Assembly (NCBI GenBank): GCA_001574975.1 | Contig: KQ965731.1 | Coordinates: forward strand, 1,423,737 to 1,487,736 | Direction of reading: 5' to 3' | DNA length: 64,000 nucleotides | DNA from: Gonapodya prolifera JEL478 | Taxonomy: Eukaryota > Monoblepharomycota > Monoblepharidomycetes > Monoblepharidales > Gonapodyaceae | Shown here: one piece after another, positions 39,801 through 51,900 of the stretch | Position numbering within the stretch: the first letter of the stretch is position 1 | Layout of the letters: each line of letters opens with the position of its first letter | Program-made: the position numbers and the translations under genes | Notes under the pieces: generated by a model | What the model was told of the DNA's origin: nothing | Database searches by the model: none | The model's input: only the letters and a program-made list of their open reading frames with translations

Positions 39801-42369
39801 TCATTCAGTTGCCTCCGAGTTTCGTGATGCGATTTGCCGCAAGGCATTCGCATACGTGTGGGGCATGTGCTCCCACATTGCATCCCTTCCGAGCTCCATT
39901 TCCGAGCAGATTGCCTCGAGATTCACAACGTCGAACACACTCCAAGTGTCTCCACTCCCACGCACGTCATCGTCGCTAACATTGTGCCGAAGCCATAACG
40001 TCCTTCCGGCAGGATAAAGCGAGACAGATCCCCACTCAGGCTCATCTTCTGACCCGACGTGGGCACGCTCGGTCGCTCGAGTCTTGATGTCGTTCAAGGT
40101 CTCCAGGAAGCACTTTTGCTCATCGCCGCCCAATGAACCACCGCTGCGCGCCAGTGCGTCCGCGCCAAGTGTAGCGTCCAGACACAATTCTCCTACTCGC
40201 CTTTTGATATCGCGCACGGAAACAACGCACAACCTCGGAATGGGATCCAGCCCCACCATGATGGATGTGACGAAGGGGGACGTGCTGTCTCCGCGGAGGA
40301 TCGCCGACAACTGCAGCGATGTCACGCACGGCGAAGCAAACGCCAGGCACGAGATCGGTCGGTCGGCGGGGATGGGTTGATGAGAAAGTGTGACACCTTT
40401 GGCAGGATCTGGTCACGTATGGGGCGTGGCATCCATTGGTGAGTTTAAGCTACGCATCATCGAGCTGCAACAAAAAAAAGGCTCACCCGCCAGTATGGTC
40501 GCCACCAACGTTGCGATCCCCGCACCCAAGCTATGCCCACACACGACGACATGGTAGTCTTCCCATTTCTCCATCGCCTTGGCCAACTCTCGGAGCACCA
40601 CTCCGTCTGGCTGCGCAATAGCTCTGGCGGCATCCAGCATGCCCTCGTGGCACATGTACGGCGTACCGGACGACTCCCGGGTTTCAAAACGGGACGGTGG
40701 AAGAGGAAGGGCAGGGAGGGATGGGTGCTCGAATGGAACAGCCCGGGCATTGAGGTCGACCAGAACGTCGTGCGGGGACATGGTTCCACGAAGGACGAGG
40801 AAGATGCAGCGTGTTTGGTGATCGACGAGGAGAAGGAATGTTGGGTGATAAGCGAGGGGGTGGTTTGTGTTTTGCTCGTTTGGAGACTGGAGGTCGGGCG
40901 GTGACAGGCCCGTTTGTTCAGGGAAGGATCCAGCGCCGTCGGTTACCTCCTCTCCTTCGACGCTTTCGTCGTGCACCATATGCTCCGCAATATCGACCGC
41001 CCCTGCGACCTCTGCCGGAACAGAAGCAGCGTCTTCCTTCACCTCGTTCGGAGGCTGAAGAGTGTGTTGCTGTCGCAGACTATCTGCTCCTACAAGCGCC
41101 TCGACACTGCCCGCAAGGAAGGAGTCTCTCCAGGGTTCATTTCCCGTGGCACTACGGGAGGTGCCAGAGCCCCACCCAAAGTCCCAACCCGCGCGATCCC
41201 AGAACTCAAAAAAAGTGTGCGCGTGCTTTCCATATGCGGCGTACGACATCGTCATGGCGCGGTGGACGAGTTGGAGGTAGTCGCATGGTTGTTGGTGCGA
41301 GGAGGTTATCGAGCCGGAAGGGGTTGCAGCCGGAGTCGAGTTGGGTGGTGCGGAGTTCTCAGATGTCCCAATTTCGCCTTCCAGAAGGTTGTACCCGTCC
41401 GAGTCAGAAAAGTGTGTTGGGTGGAAGTGAACAGGTGGTGCGGGTTGGGATGTTCCGAATGCCGCGTGATTGCTTGTACTCTCAGTGGTTGCTGTAAAGG
41501 GCTTTAGTTGATATTGCGTGGTTTGGACCAAAGAGAACGCGTTGCGAACATACGATCTGGGTGTGTTCTAAACCATTCAATACGTCGGAGGTCTAAAAGA
41601 TTTACTCTCCGCGCCCCCGGCATATCCCATGGATATCGAAGGTCTCTTGACGCAGCTTGAATGGCCAGATACGCCCGCAACGCCGTGATTTTCTGCAAAA
41701 GCGTAGTGTTGGGGTAGTCCCGGGTCCACTGCTGAACCTCATCAAGCATGTCCATAAAGCGCACAAGAAGTCGAAACACCCCTGTGTGTGACATGGTGAA
41801 GCCTGGCGAGGACGAAGACGATTCCAGGATGCGAGATGTGACAAGGTGGTCGATGGCTTTGAGGGCGGCCTCGGAGGCTTCGATGCCCATGGAGGTGGAG
41901 AGTTCGGCAAGGGTGATAGATGTGTGTGCAATTGAGTGAGCGAAGCGCAGAATGGAAGAGACGGGGTTGATGAATGGCGTTTCAGGTGTTGTAGATTGCA
42001 CCCCAACGGTTTCCAAGTCGATCGTCTCGACCTCGTCTAAAGTCCTGTCATCGCCATCCTCCAGCATGTGATCATCTGGCTGATTTTCGTCCTCAGTCGC
42101 AAAGGACGTCAGAAGGGGAGGGACGGAAGCGACAGCACTGACAGCATCGACCGCAGCCTGTGCGACACCGAACCCCAAGGCCGTTGCTTGCTTTGAGATG
42201 TGAAACGCGGTGTTTGTCGCGGATTTTGCAATGCCAAGGCCGAAACGGAGACCGGATACTGTCAGTCGGTGGGTTGAATGTCAAGAGGCAGTCAAAGCGC
42301 TCTCTTCAAGGGTTCCAACAGCAACACACCGATTTCCAGTGTCGCGAATCGAGAATGCTCGTGTGACAT
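39801..42369 (-). CDS. Class 3 lipase, sn-1 diacylglycerol lipase-like
   Basis: This is an alpha/beta hydrolase that probably releases fatty acids from di- or triacylglycerol at a membrane. Exon 1 (MSHEHSRFATLEI, from ATG 42369) splices to VSGLRFGLGIAKSATNTAFH, a start motif typical of fungal members. An amphipathic/helical N-terminal domain follows to RRIEWFRTHPD. A second intron joins to a 370-residue exon with YLQLVHRAMTMSYAAYG, FLVLRGTMSPHDVLVDLNA, CHEGMLDAARAI and the nucleophile elbow VVVCGHSLGAGIATLVA with the catalytic Ser. The C-terminal exon has VTSIMVGLDPIPRLCVVSVR, with the expected Asp in GLDPIP, and VVNLEAICSEMELG followed by WEHMPHTYANAL, supplying the His. A long acidic/Ser-rich insert lies between TM-like and catalytic parts. 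It is convergent with SLC6, 70 bp apart. Confidence 0.82.
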
Positions 42370-43219
42370 ATCTCAGCCGGAACAGGAGACGGCAAACCCC
42401 GTGGAACCGCTTTTTAAGAGCGCAAGACAGGTTGGGCAGATATGCTGTTGCCACTCGCCTGTCAGTGCCTCTTCACGTGAATTTCCCCAAAACCTGCGAC
42501 GCGGCATTTCGACTCAAGCTTCCTTCTAGTGTCATAACGTGCATCACAAAGTGCGTACCAAAAGAATGGTCCTATCACAGCATGACTAACTGCCATGATT
42601 TTGTATTGCCGAGTAACTATCAACATGTTATTGTTGACAGAGGAACACGACGCGTTTTCACATGAACTGCTATCACGGCAGCTCTCGATCTCTGGTGACA
42701 TTCTAAGGGTTAAAAGCGACTTCTCGCGACTCCATTAAAATTTGACTCTGCCTTCGCGATCGAGGCAATCCAATGAGCTCGATCAGATATGAGACATATG
42801 TGCGTCGATAAGTATGAAGTAGAACCCTTTCGAACTCAGATGCGCGCGCTTTTGTTGCGGTGTTTCCAAGTCGTGCTATTCAGGCCTAAACAGCCTCGAT
42901 ACAATCGATTGACATTGGATCCCCCAGACATACAGAGTTTAGAGCACATGTCATATATGTCAATACAATGACTTCGGACTCCGTGGGGACTCCCAATCGA
43001 CTGCTTCACGTGTGTTTTGCGAAAGATGTGGCACAGGTGTCCCGGAATCCCGATGAGGCATCCCTGTAAGGTTGACACAAGCCCGGCGCCGACAGTTCCA
43101 CGGGCCCAACGCACGCGCCGCGGGGAGTTTTCTCCCCTCTTTTTCACCCGCCGGAGGACTCTCTTTGCGCAGAGCGAGCCATCGACGGAATTGAGCTGAG
43201 CTGGCGAGCGCAAGCACCG
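42370..43219. other. Intergenic, no gene supported
   Basis: The sequence lies upstream of the lipase gene and to the left of the GC-rich block. A minus frame reaches in from 43270 to 42836, with an Arg-rich peptide (VLRRVKKRGENSPRRVRWAR) that I cannot assign. The part 42560-42960 is AT-richer and looks non-coding. Confidence 0.3.
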
Positions 43220-44497
43220 ATGCGAGTCAAGGTCGTTTGGAGCGTATTGCCGTGGCCCTTGGAGGGACAAGACGTGGGCTTTGAGATTGGGAAGGCGGAG
43301 CCGGAAGATGACGTCGAAGAGGACGAGACGGAGAATGAGCGCGCGGAGGAAAAGCGGGAATTTGGCGCTGGAGGCGGTGCGGGAGCTCGAAACGAACTTG
43401 GGGTGGAAGCGGGCAAGGGAGGAGGCGTCGGGGAATGGGTGTGGAGTGCGGTGCGAGAATGCTTTCTTGACATTGACCGAGGCCGTGTTGACGCTGACGT
43501 TGTTGGAGGGAATCGGGTGGAAGTGGCGATGGGCGCACGGTGGAAAATGAAAGTGAAGGCGGCGGTGGAGCGAGTAAGGAGTGCAAAAGAACGGTACATG
43601 AGAGCGCGGGAGTCATTTGGTGCGGTGGAAGGAGTTGGGTTGCTGGGGCAAGGAGCGGGCGGGGACGTTGACATGGGACTCGCGCCAAGCGACCCTCAAT
43701 CCCAACATGCTCGCACTCCAGCCTGCACTCTCGCAAACCCCCCGCAACCACCACACCTACCCGCCAACCCTTTATTCAACTCCCAGTCTCACTGTCCTCA
43801 CGGAGTCTCCCTCTTCATCGACATCATCGCTTCCCACATTCTGCCGCAAGTCAGACAAGTGCTCCCTCCCTCACGCGTAATATGGGTCGCTCAAAGACGG
43901 TCGGCACGCGCGCAAAACCGCGTCAACGAGGCTCGTGAACTTCTCGCCAACCTGCACAAGGACATTGCGTCGCTCACTCAGTCGGACATGGAATGGAGAA
44001 TAGCAGCAGGCGATGCGATACGCTCTTCCCGCGATAGCCCCACTTTCGCTCGCTCTTGGACGTCCTCTCCCACACCTCACCTTGCAACTGTCACTCTTCA
44101 CCCTCTGCCGTGTCCCGATCCTCCACTTGTTGTCCCCGCCCAACGATACCCGTTGGGCGCCCCCGCTCACTTCGTTAACCCACCCGCTCCTCTCAAGTTG
44201 TCTCCGCAACGGACCAGCTCCTCAGCTATTCGGCCACATCACGGCCACCCAACATCCCCTGCAAGAGAACCTTCAAATTGGTGGCCCGAATCTAACGGCG
44301 AGCACCGTTTTCCATGCGGATCAGACCTTTCCGAGGTTTGTCGGGTATTTGCCCCATGTGTTGACACCTCAAATATTGTGGAGAGCAGCAAAATTGAGTG
44401 GGATACGGTCAATGTGAGTTTCATGCTATTCCCAGATGGTATTGCGGTGGCCGGAGAACACATCAACATTCCGTTCCACTTTCCCCCAACTTTTTAA
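43220..44497 (+). CDS. Long open frame in GC-rich block, strand uncertain
   Basis: A 425-codon plus frame opens at ATG 43220. It begins MRVKVVWSVLPWPLEGQDVG and moves into an acidic run (EDDVEEDETENERAEEKREF), helix-like stretches (AAVERVRSAKERYMRARESF and VNEARELLANLHKDIASL) and a Pro/Ser-rich part. Overlapping minus frames are also open over much of 43144-43754, one of them strongly Ser/Pro/Ala-rich, and a second plus frame is open from 44013 to 44417. High GC content keeps all frames open, so coding strand and exon structure cannot be settled by eye. No family is recognised. Confidence 0.3.
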   Translation: MRVKVVWSVLPWPLEGQDVGFEIGKAEPEDDVEEDETENERAEEKREFGAGGGAGARNELGVEAGKGGGVGEWVWSAVRECFLDIDRGRVDADVVGGNRVEVAMGARWKMKVKAAVERVRSAKERYMRARESFGAVEGVGLLGQGAGGDVDMGLAPSDPQSQHARTPACTLANPPQPPHLPANPLFNSQSHCPHGVSLFIDIIASHILPQVRQVLPPSRVIWVAQRRSARAQNRVNEARELLANLHKDIASLTQSDMEWRIAAGDAIRSSRDSPTFARSWTSSPTPHLATVTLHPLPCPDPPLVVPAQRYPLGAPAHFVNPPAPLKLSPQRTSSSAIRPHHGHPTSPAREPSNWWPESNGEHRFPCGSDLSEVCRVFAPCVDTSNIVESSKIEWDTVNVSFMLFPDGIAVAGEHINIPFHFPPTF

Positions 44498-44583
44498 TAC
44501 ACGTTCTCAGATACACAATAGCGACTCAGATGTTGGAAACTCTGCAATACACGTGAGAGGTTCCTTTTGCTGCGCAGTAGAAG

Positions 44584-47135
44584 ATGCCTAATGATTCGTT
44601 CACCCGTCAGACCTCCAACGAACACCTGGCCTCCTATGACGAACACGACACCTCTGCAACGACTCACAAACGTAATTCCAACACTGCGCTCACCTCGCAT
44701 TTGCCTAACCTGCACGAAACCCTGGGCCGACACACTCCGCCTCTTTTTGACCTGCGTTTAACGCCTCTGCCATGGGTCGACCTTGAAAGAGAGGTGCCCA
44801 TAATTGCGTCTACTCGTGACTTGCCGGATGAACCCATGATGACCTCCCTTGACCAGCCTGTTGCCGAGGAGAGCGATGACGAACTCAAATTGGACCCGGA
44901 CCTCCTTCCATACGACATTTTTGTTCGTCCCGCGTCTCCTTGCGATGACGTGGAGCGACCTCGCGGTGGTGGCATGGCCTCCGCGATTACGTTCTTCCCC
45001 ACATCCGCCTCCGCCGTGTCTTCCTCACTCGGTGCGCCTTCCACCCCTCCAAGGCAAACGCCGCTCCAAAGGATCAAGTTTCCTTTACCACCGTCCCCTA
45101 CTTCTCCTCCCCCACCATGGCGATCCGCTTTTTTCACACCTCCCAACCCTCCGACCCGACTGTTCGCTGTACCATTCGCACCCCGCTTCGGTCCACCTAC
45201 GCATCCTCTTCCCCTGCCTTTACCTGTTCTCCCTCCACCGTGCCCATCGCCATTCGACCTACCCCCTCTCCCCTGCCATTCCAGACCGACCGATCGACGC
45301 CGACCACCACGAGTTCGTGGTGGATGGGCACGCGCAGGCGGATGGAGAGGGTCTGGATGGAAGGTTGGGTCTGTGGGACCCTCTTGCGGAGTTGAGTGGC
45401 CCGACAATGACGAGGGCCGAAGCGTCAGGGGCTCCGGAACGGCAAACATGGTTGCGGCTGAGCCGTGGGAGGATGGAGGCCCGGCGTGGGTGAAGGGGTG
45501 GGCCAGGGGTGGTGAGAGCGGAATGGACTCGTTCAGTGATTGGCGCAAGGAGTCGCACGAAGAGGATGCGCGGGCAGGAACCGAGGCCGCCCGTGTTTTG
45601 GGTGAGATCTGCGCGATGGACGATGATGTGGTCAAGGGTATGCTGGTGAGTAAGAATTCGTTTTGGCAGACTTGAACGAAACGTAAAATTACAACGTCCC
45701 ACATCCCTAGCGCCGCACCCTAGCTGATCTTGCGCTCCTTCGTCCACCTGCACCACCACTCATCATTCACCCTACCCCACCCTCGCCAGACCGGGCAAGC
45801 TCTTTATGCCACAAGAGGTCACCCGCCGTAAGCCTCAACACATCGCTGAGCGGGTCGTGGGGTCCTGGTATGGCCGCGCCGTTTTCCAGTGGTGGGAGCC
45901 GGAGCGTGCTATTGTGCGGGGAGACCGATGACGACGACACCGAGGGGGACCAAGAACGGTTCGGAGATTTGAGTGGGGAGGGCGCTCGGATGAAGGGGGG
46001 TGATGACCCCGATGCGGACCTTGGAGAAGATGAGGGCAGCCAATGTGGAGTTGGGTCAACAGGAGGCCTCGCAGGTTTACGGGTCGCTGAAGAAGATGAG
46101 TTTGATGAGGACGGGGCGTGGGTGGGACCAAAGGGTGGTGCTAAGGATGACAGCATGGACGATATTGGGACGGTGGGAAGAGGTGAAAGTGCAGGGAGAA
46201 TCGTCGCTCAAAATAGTGCAGGAACGTCTCCACAGGGACTCTCCGGTGACAAGGAACCTTTGGATCTTGGTGGATCGTCATCAACTCTGTTCAACGCCTC
46301 GAATATTTCCGCTGATGGGTTTGATGACGACGAGACATGGTGGAGGGGAAGGGGGCGACCCATCTGCGAGGGAGATGGAGAGGCGCTTAGAGCTCTGGCG
46401 GAGTGGCTAGAAGCAGAAATTGCTGCACGTGCTGAAGGGAGAGGAAAGTCCCCTGGAAGTGCCAAGGCAGATCCAACAGTAGAATGGCCCGTTAGGGTAC
46501 AAAAGGCGGAGGCGGAGGTCGTGAGTGGCACAGGCGTAACATTGGGCGCGGAAGGGTACACGAGTTTCCCTGTCATTCTCGACGAGTCGGCCTCTTCGCT
46601 ACGCCTGCGAAGCTCGTTCTCCAGATTCTCTCTACTCTCTGCCGCGTCTCCACCGCCTCCAACCACACCCGCATCGGTGTACCCTGCGATCCACGCCGGG
46701 CTTGTCTCCGTCATTCCCTCATTGACCCTCACCCGTCGCCGCCTCCGGGCGGCGCTGGCCTCACTGAGGGTTCACAGGACTCGTCTTGCGGACCTCAAGA
46801 GGGACCACGAGGACCGAGTTGCGCGGGAGGAAGGCGCGGTCAGAGAGCGGCGGGAGCGGGGCAGATTCGCCAGAGGCTGGGGTGTCGGATCGAAAGGCGT
46901 GCCCAAAAAGGGCTTAGGGGCTCGTCTGGGCGGATGGGATGGGGAAGTGGAGGAGTTGGAGGGAGTCGGTGTTGGGGTCGGCAAAATGGACGATAGTGTG
47001 CCCCTGATGTTTCTGGGCCGCGGCCGTTCGTTGGGGTGGCCGAAACACAGAAGGGTTGGGTGTGGTGTAGGTGGGATGCTGGCAGGCATGGCGGTGGGGA
47101 GCGGTGAAAAGGCACTGGGGCAGGTTGTCGGGTGA
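44584..47135 (+). CDS. Hypothetical acidic, low-complexity protein
   Basis: Two frames joined by a phase-0 GT-AG intron (45646-45710, gtgagt...ccctag) give 828 residues: exon 1 44584-45645 and exon 2 45711-47135. Exon 1 has HTPPLFDLRLTPLPWVDLER, an acidic patch ESDDELKLDPDLLPYDIFVR, and a Pro-rich region. Around the junction it reads HEEDARAGTEAARVLGEICA then MDDDVVKGML-RRTLADLALL, which looks like a genuine helix across the splice. Exon 2 is Asp/Glu/Gly-rich, then has RVHRTRLADLKRDHEDRVAR (coiled coil-like) and a Gly-rich tail. A 346-codon antisense frame (45704-44664) exists but lacks such features. No family is recognised; it may be restricted to close relatives. It is possibly joined upstream to exons in 43220-44410. 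Confidence 0.45.
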
Positions 47136-47560
47136 GAACGGGCGGGAATGGAGATGCATGGGGTGGGACCACGCAGCGGGATTACGTATCCAATCGACAG
47201 CAAACTGAAGGCGCCAGGGATTTGCATTTGCAGGCGCGCACGGCACGGCACGTACGCACGGATTCACGGGGGGTTTGTGACAGGAAATTTGTTATCAGCA
47301 TGGCATTGTGGGGATTAATGTTTTCTATTTTTTCATTAGCAGTGTGACTTGGTTGCAAATGGGCTTTTGGGTGTAGATAGCTGTATGTACACAGAGAGTA
47401 ATTATGCGGAAATGGGATTGCATATAGCCACGAGAAGCGTTGCTCCTTCGCTGACTTCGGTGATTCGGAAATTCCTGTTTCTGCGTGCCGCGAATCAATA
47501 CCGACTTCAGGCCCCAACTAACTTGATCCTCCTTCCGTTCGCTTTCTTTCCTCCAGAACC
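47136..47560. other. Intergenic, no gene supported
   Basis: The region upstream of the short-chain dehydrogenase is AT-richer than the flanking genes around 47280-47420. Small open frames on both strands show nothing recognisable. Confidence 0.4.
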
Positions 47561-48771
47561 ATGGTGCACCTCTCCGTAGCCATGGCGGCAAACGCCAACC
47601 TCAAGGCATCCGGGAAATTGAAAGGAGCAATCGCTGTCGCCATTGGTGTGTTTCATTTTCACCTTGAAGCGCGTCGCGCGGTCGGAATATCTGAATGAAT
47701 CAATTTATTGTGCTCAGGTGGAACATCGGGTGTAGGAAAGGCGGTACGTTAGTTGATCGGGCAAGGTGGTGTGGTCAAACCGAAACCGAAGCGATTCTCA
47801 TCATCACGACTCCGACTCCCCAGACCGCCGTTGCCCTTGCCGAACTAGGTGCGTCGGTCACGATCGGGGGCAGAAGCGCTCAAGCCGCGTCGGCGGTTCT
47901 GGAGGACATGAAGAAGCGGAACCCCGAGGGGGCACATTCGTTCATCGAGGTTGATTTCACGGAGCAGAAGGAGGTGCGCCGTTTCGCGGAGCAAGTGAGG
48001 GAAAAGCACGATAGGCTGGATTTTCTGGTGATGAGCCCGGGGCAGATGAGGATGACGGGGCGGGAGGAGTCGTCGGACGGTGTTGGTGAGTCACTCTTGC
48101 ATGGTTCCCTGTTCATAGAGTGAGAGTGCCTTGTTCACGTCGCCGTCAAGATACCAAACTTGCACTGCACTACTACTCTCGGTTTCTCTTGATACGGGAG
48201 CTTCTACCGCTGCTGCAATCTACAGCTGAGCGGCGTGATCGTGACCACCGCCCACATGTCCTGTCCATTCTGGCCCCGGGGAAAGCGACGAGCGGGATCA
48301 AGTACGAGGACATGGAGCTCAAGACGTCGTATTCGCTCGAGGCTGCGGCGAGTCTGGCGTCGAATTACAATGATGCCGCAACGGAGAAGTTTGGGTTGCT
48401 GTATCCCAACATCACGTTCACTCATATGTGTGTGGTTGTTTCCACCTCTTCTCTTTCCTTTCTTTGACCATGTTCTCTTGTTCAGGTACCCTGGACTGGT
48501 AGACACCAACATCACACGAAACCTACCGTGGTACGCGAAAGGGCCCTCGAATGTCCTGATGAAGCTCGTTGGCACAAAGGAGTCCGATTTTGGGCAAGTC
48601 TCCGCTTACGTGCTGACAGAGGACGGCCGGAACAGCGTCACGTCGGCGGGAAAGAATTGGCACCTCACCGATCAACACGGGGAAGAGATTGCCAAGTTGA
48701 AGTATGGTACTCCAGAGGTGATTGAAAAGATTTGGGAGCATTCTGTCGAGGTAACGGCGCGAAGCGCGTAA
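47561..48771 (+). CDS. Short-chain dehydrogenase/reductase-like protein
   Basis: This is a Rossmann-fold protein of the fungal SDR group often annotated as NAD(P)-binding oxidoreductase. From ATG 47561 exon 1 reads MAANANLKASGKLKGAIAVA and splices into IGGTSGVGKA, the glycine-rich cofactor loop. A further intron leads to ALAELGASVTIGGRSAQAAS. VDFTEQKEVRRFAEQVREKH and RLDFLVMSPGQMRMTG (an NxAG-like position, here MSPG) follow. After another intron come YYSRFLLIRELLPLLQSTAE, then SYSLEAAASLASNYNDAATE and MYPGLVDTNITRNLPW. The end is at 48771. The catalytic YxxxK is not clearly present, since the tyrosine in SYSLEA is followed by Ala where Lys is expected; several fungal relatives show the same. 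It may use another residue or have lost activity. Confidence 0.78.
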
Positions 48772-48973
48772 ATATTAATGTAGAAACACAATTTTGGTTG
48801 TGGTTTTTATTTCATTGCAGTAGTCGTTGTTCGAATTGGTGCCATTCGCCTAGTTATCGTACTGAATAGTATCGCGAATGTCAAAACGGAAGGGAATTTT
48901 CTGATGCGGACGTGGCAGAACCCAACACATCCTAAAACAACTCATGTTTCAAACTTCACAACATTGAATGCAA

Positions 48974-51900
48974 TTACAGCACAGCAACACCCCCACCAAC
49001 GCCACTCTTCGCTACAGCCCACCTCCCAAAAGCCTTTCTCACCCCAGACACAATCCACTCGACAAACGCCACGCCGACAATCCCACCCCAAGGCGCTCCA
49101 ATTTCGAGGTCCAAGTAAACGAGCAGCAAGATATAAAGCAGGATCAAGTGCGGTTCCAGCCCAAGGAGCGTTGTCGATGTGAAGGAGAGCGATGAGGGGT
49201 CTGATTTTGTACGTGTGCAACGGGATCAGAACAAACAAGGCAGCGCGGGTATTGAGAGCAACAAACATACCTTCGAACCACACACAGCCTTGAGTCAAGT
49301 CGGGTGCAGTGACGAACCATCTCTCCAGGTAGGTCTTGTGGCGAACTACATAGGGGAACTCCTTCACATTCTTGAAAAATGTAACGGGTGGAGTTGCATT
49401 GGTCGACAAGCAACACAGAACAACAAGCCCCGTGAGCCTCACCTGCTCAACCCACGCCCCGAGGAACCTGTTCATATCCCTCACGGCCTCAGCGCCACCC
49501 TCACCCAGCGCCCGCCGACCCATTCTTGCCGCCATGCTCTTGGTGCCATTTTTCACCCCCGCCTTACCCGACCCGACCCCTGCACCTCCACGCTCGCGAT
49601 CCAGTTCCACACCTCGCCATATTTGGTCCCAGGTCGCCCTGAATCGCTCTGTGAGATGTACTTGAAAAACTTGGCACGAAGATCCGGGGAGGCTCCGCGA
49701 GGGTGCCAAGTCGTTCTAGCGGTCAGAGGAATGAATGAATGGCGATTATCGTCACCGCAAGATTGCATTGTGAATCGAACCTCTTCTCTCTTCAGCGCCT
49801 CTCCGATTCCCTGCCCGTCGAGCTCTGCTGTGGCATGAGGACTCCGACCGTGCACGTAGTGCCCGGTGTATCGCTCAAACAGCACCACGAGGCTGACGTT
49901 ACAAACAGACAGTAGATCCACAAAATGAAGCGGTGGATGGCGTATGAAGCGGGAGTGTATTAAGTGGTGGTATAAGCACTGCGAATAGAATCATGCTGTT
50001 CGACACGACAGTTCCGGGTGACAAGAAGGTGCCTACGAACCTGAACCAAAACAATCAGCGCATATACTCCTCCGTCAAGAATGAAGACCAGCATAGGATG
50101 TCTGACACCAACGTCTCCAGCCGGCTCATTCCCCGAAGGTGCCGCCGTTGCCCACTTGCTCAGCCCGGCTCCGTAGAGCATCACGGCCAACGCGACAAGA
50201 GACACATCAACTCTTGCGCGACGGTAGGTTGATAGGTCGTTCCAGGCTCTTGCACATACGATCGTGCGCCACATCGGGACACGCCCGGTGTCGGCCAGGG
50301 TCTGACTCTGAGCTCCGGAAGTTGCCTGCGGCGTCGTTGAGCGGGGCTTTTCCCAGTCCAGAAAAAAGACGGTGGCTGTGCATTGGGGCACCATGCGGTC
50401 GACAATGTGGACAATCTAATGTGCGGAGATGGCATGGCGTTGTCATACATCAAGGCATTTCCTCAAGGTGGCAACTTATACTCACCTCCATAATAGCCGC
50501 AACCATGACAGCAAGTTTCACTCCTGCCACATCCTGAGCGTTCCACGGCAACCACGCATACGCTGTCCCCTGGGCTTTGAAGAAGATGGCAAAGTAGACA
50601 GATATGGTGAACGTCAGAATCGAAAGCAGGGGTCCCAGGACTCCGCAAAGCAGCAGAAGCGAGCGAAAAATGTACTGTTTTAAGAAACCGAGCTGTTGAG
50701 CGAAATGAAACAGGTGGTCCACCCCGCACAGCGCTCACTCGAAGGTCCATCGCAGCACCTCCTGCTCCCACAAAATTCCTCTTGCTCCAGCCGTAACTCT
50801 GGTACAACCACAATCCCGCTGCAAGAACTCCAAGCATACCGACTGCTACGAACAGGTTTTGCCAAAGCGCGTCAAGCGGTTGAGAAGGAAACGAGGAGAA
50901 GGAGACCTAGGAAGGAAGCAGTTTGCGCGGTAATTCTTGCGCTCTCCTCGACAAGACAATGCTTGCACTCACAAGCGGCATCGAAACTTGCGACCCGTCG
51001 CCTTCATTCACGGCAGCGACCTCCCTCTCGCCATACTCCACCTCCAGCACCGGAACGGTGACCTTCCCCGGCTCGCTCGTCGCGTTCATCCTAAGAACGA
51101 CTCGCTTTATGAACCGAATGTACTTGAGCGACCCCATGGCGTCGACACCGGACGCGACGTCGAGCGAAAAGAGCCGCCGGGTCAGCACCCGGGAGGCGGG
51201 GTCGGCGTATAGGTTTGAAGGGCTGTTTGCGATCAGGAGTGGGAGTGGGAGGAGGGATGAATCGGATTGAAGGATGTCTGCAACATTGCAAGGTTATGGG
51301 TACAGGTGTGGACGTCGTTCAACGGGGCACCCACATAGATCGTAGAACCGCATTCCACCCGTACTCGACCATGACTCGAGCTTGTCCGCGACGAGTTGGT
51401 GCAGGTCCGCGGCGCATGTGTTGTTATACGCCGTTCCCATGGTGAGGAAACTCCGCGACTGTGTCGGGGGTCGTGGACACAGCTGTACCAAGGCGACAAA
51501 GCAAAACAAAAATGCGGTGTGAATTTCTCAACTGGCTGGGGGAGACGAGGCGTCTGGCATGGTCACCTGGATCTGGTCCACAAACTCCTCGTATCCGAGA
51601 AACGTCCCGTTCAGGAGATACTTGGCGGCAATGATGGTCATGTTTGGGGTTTGCTGCCGTGGTGCGGAGGCAGAGTCAGGCGGCGGTCGGACGTCTCTGA
51701 CGTCTTTGATGTTCACGTTGAAAACTCACACCGTGCCCCCACCCAAAACTCGTGCCCACAGTCGCGGACGCGAACGTGGCCGCTTTTGTACCGGTAAAGT
51801 AGCCGTAGAAGAGAAACGGGAGTCCAGGAGGCCTGATTCAGTTCGGGTGTTCTTCAAATGGGGAAACGTGGTTGACGGCAGGAGGGGGCGAGCATGACGC

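Noticed and set aside
44664-45704. A 346-codon minus frame
   Set aside because: It is antisense to a plus frame that has a clean phase-0 intron and helical stretches; it looks like a result of high GC content.
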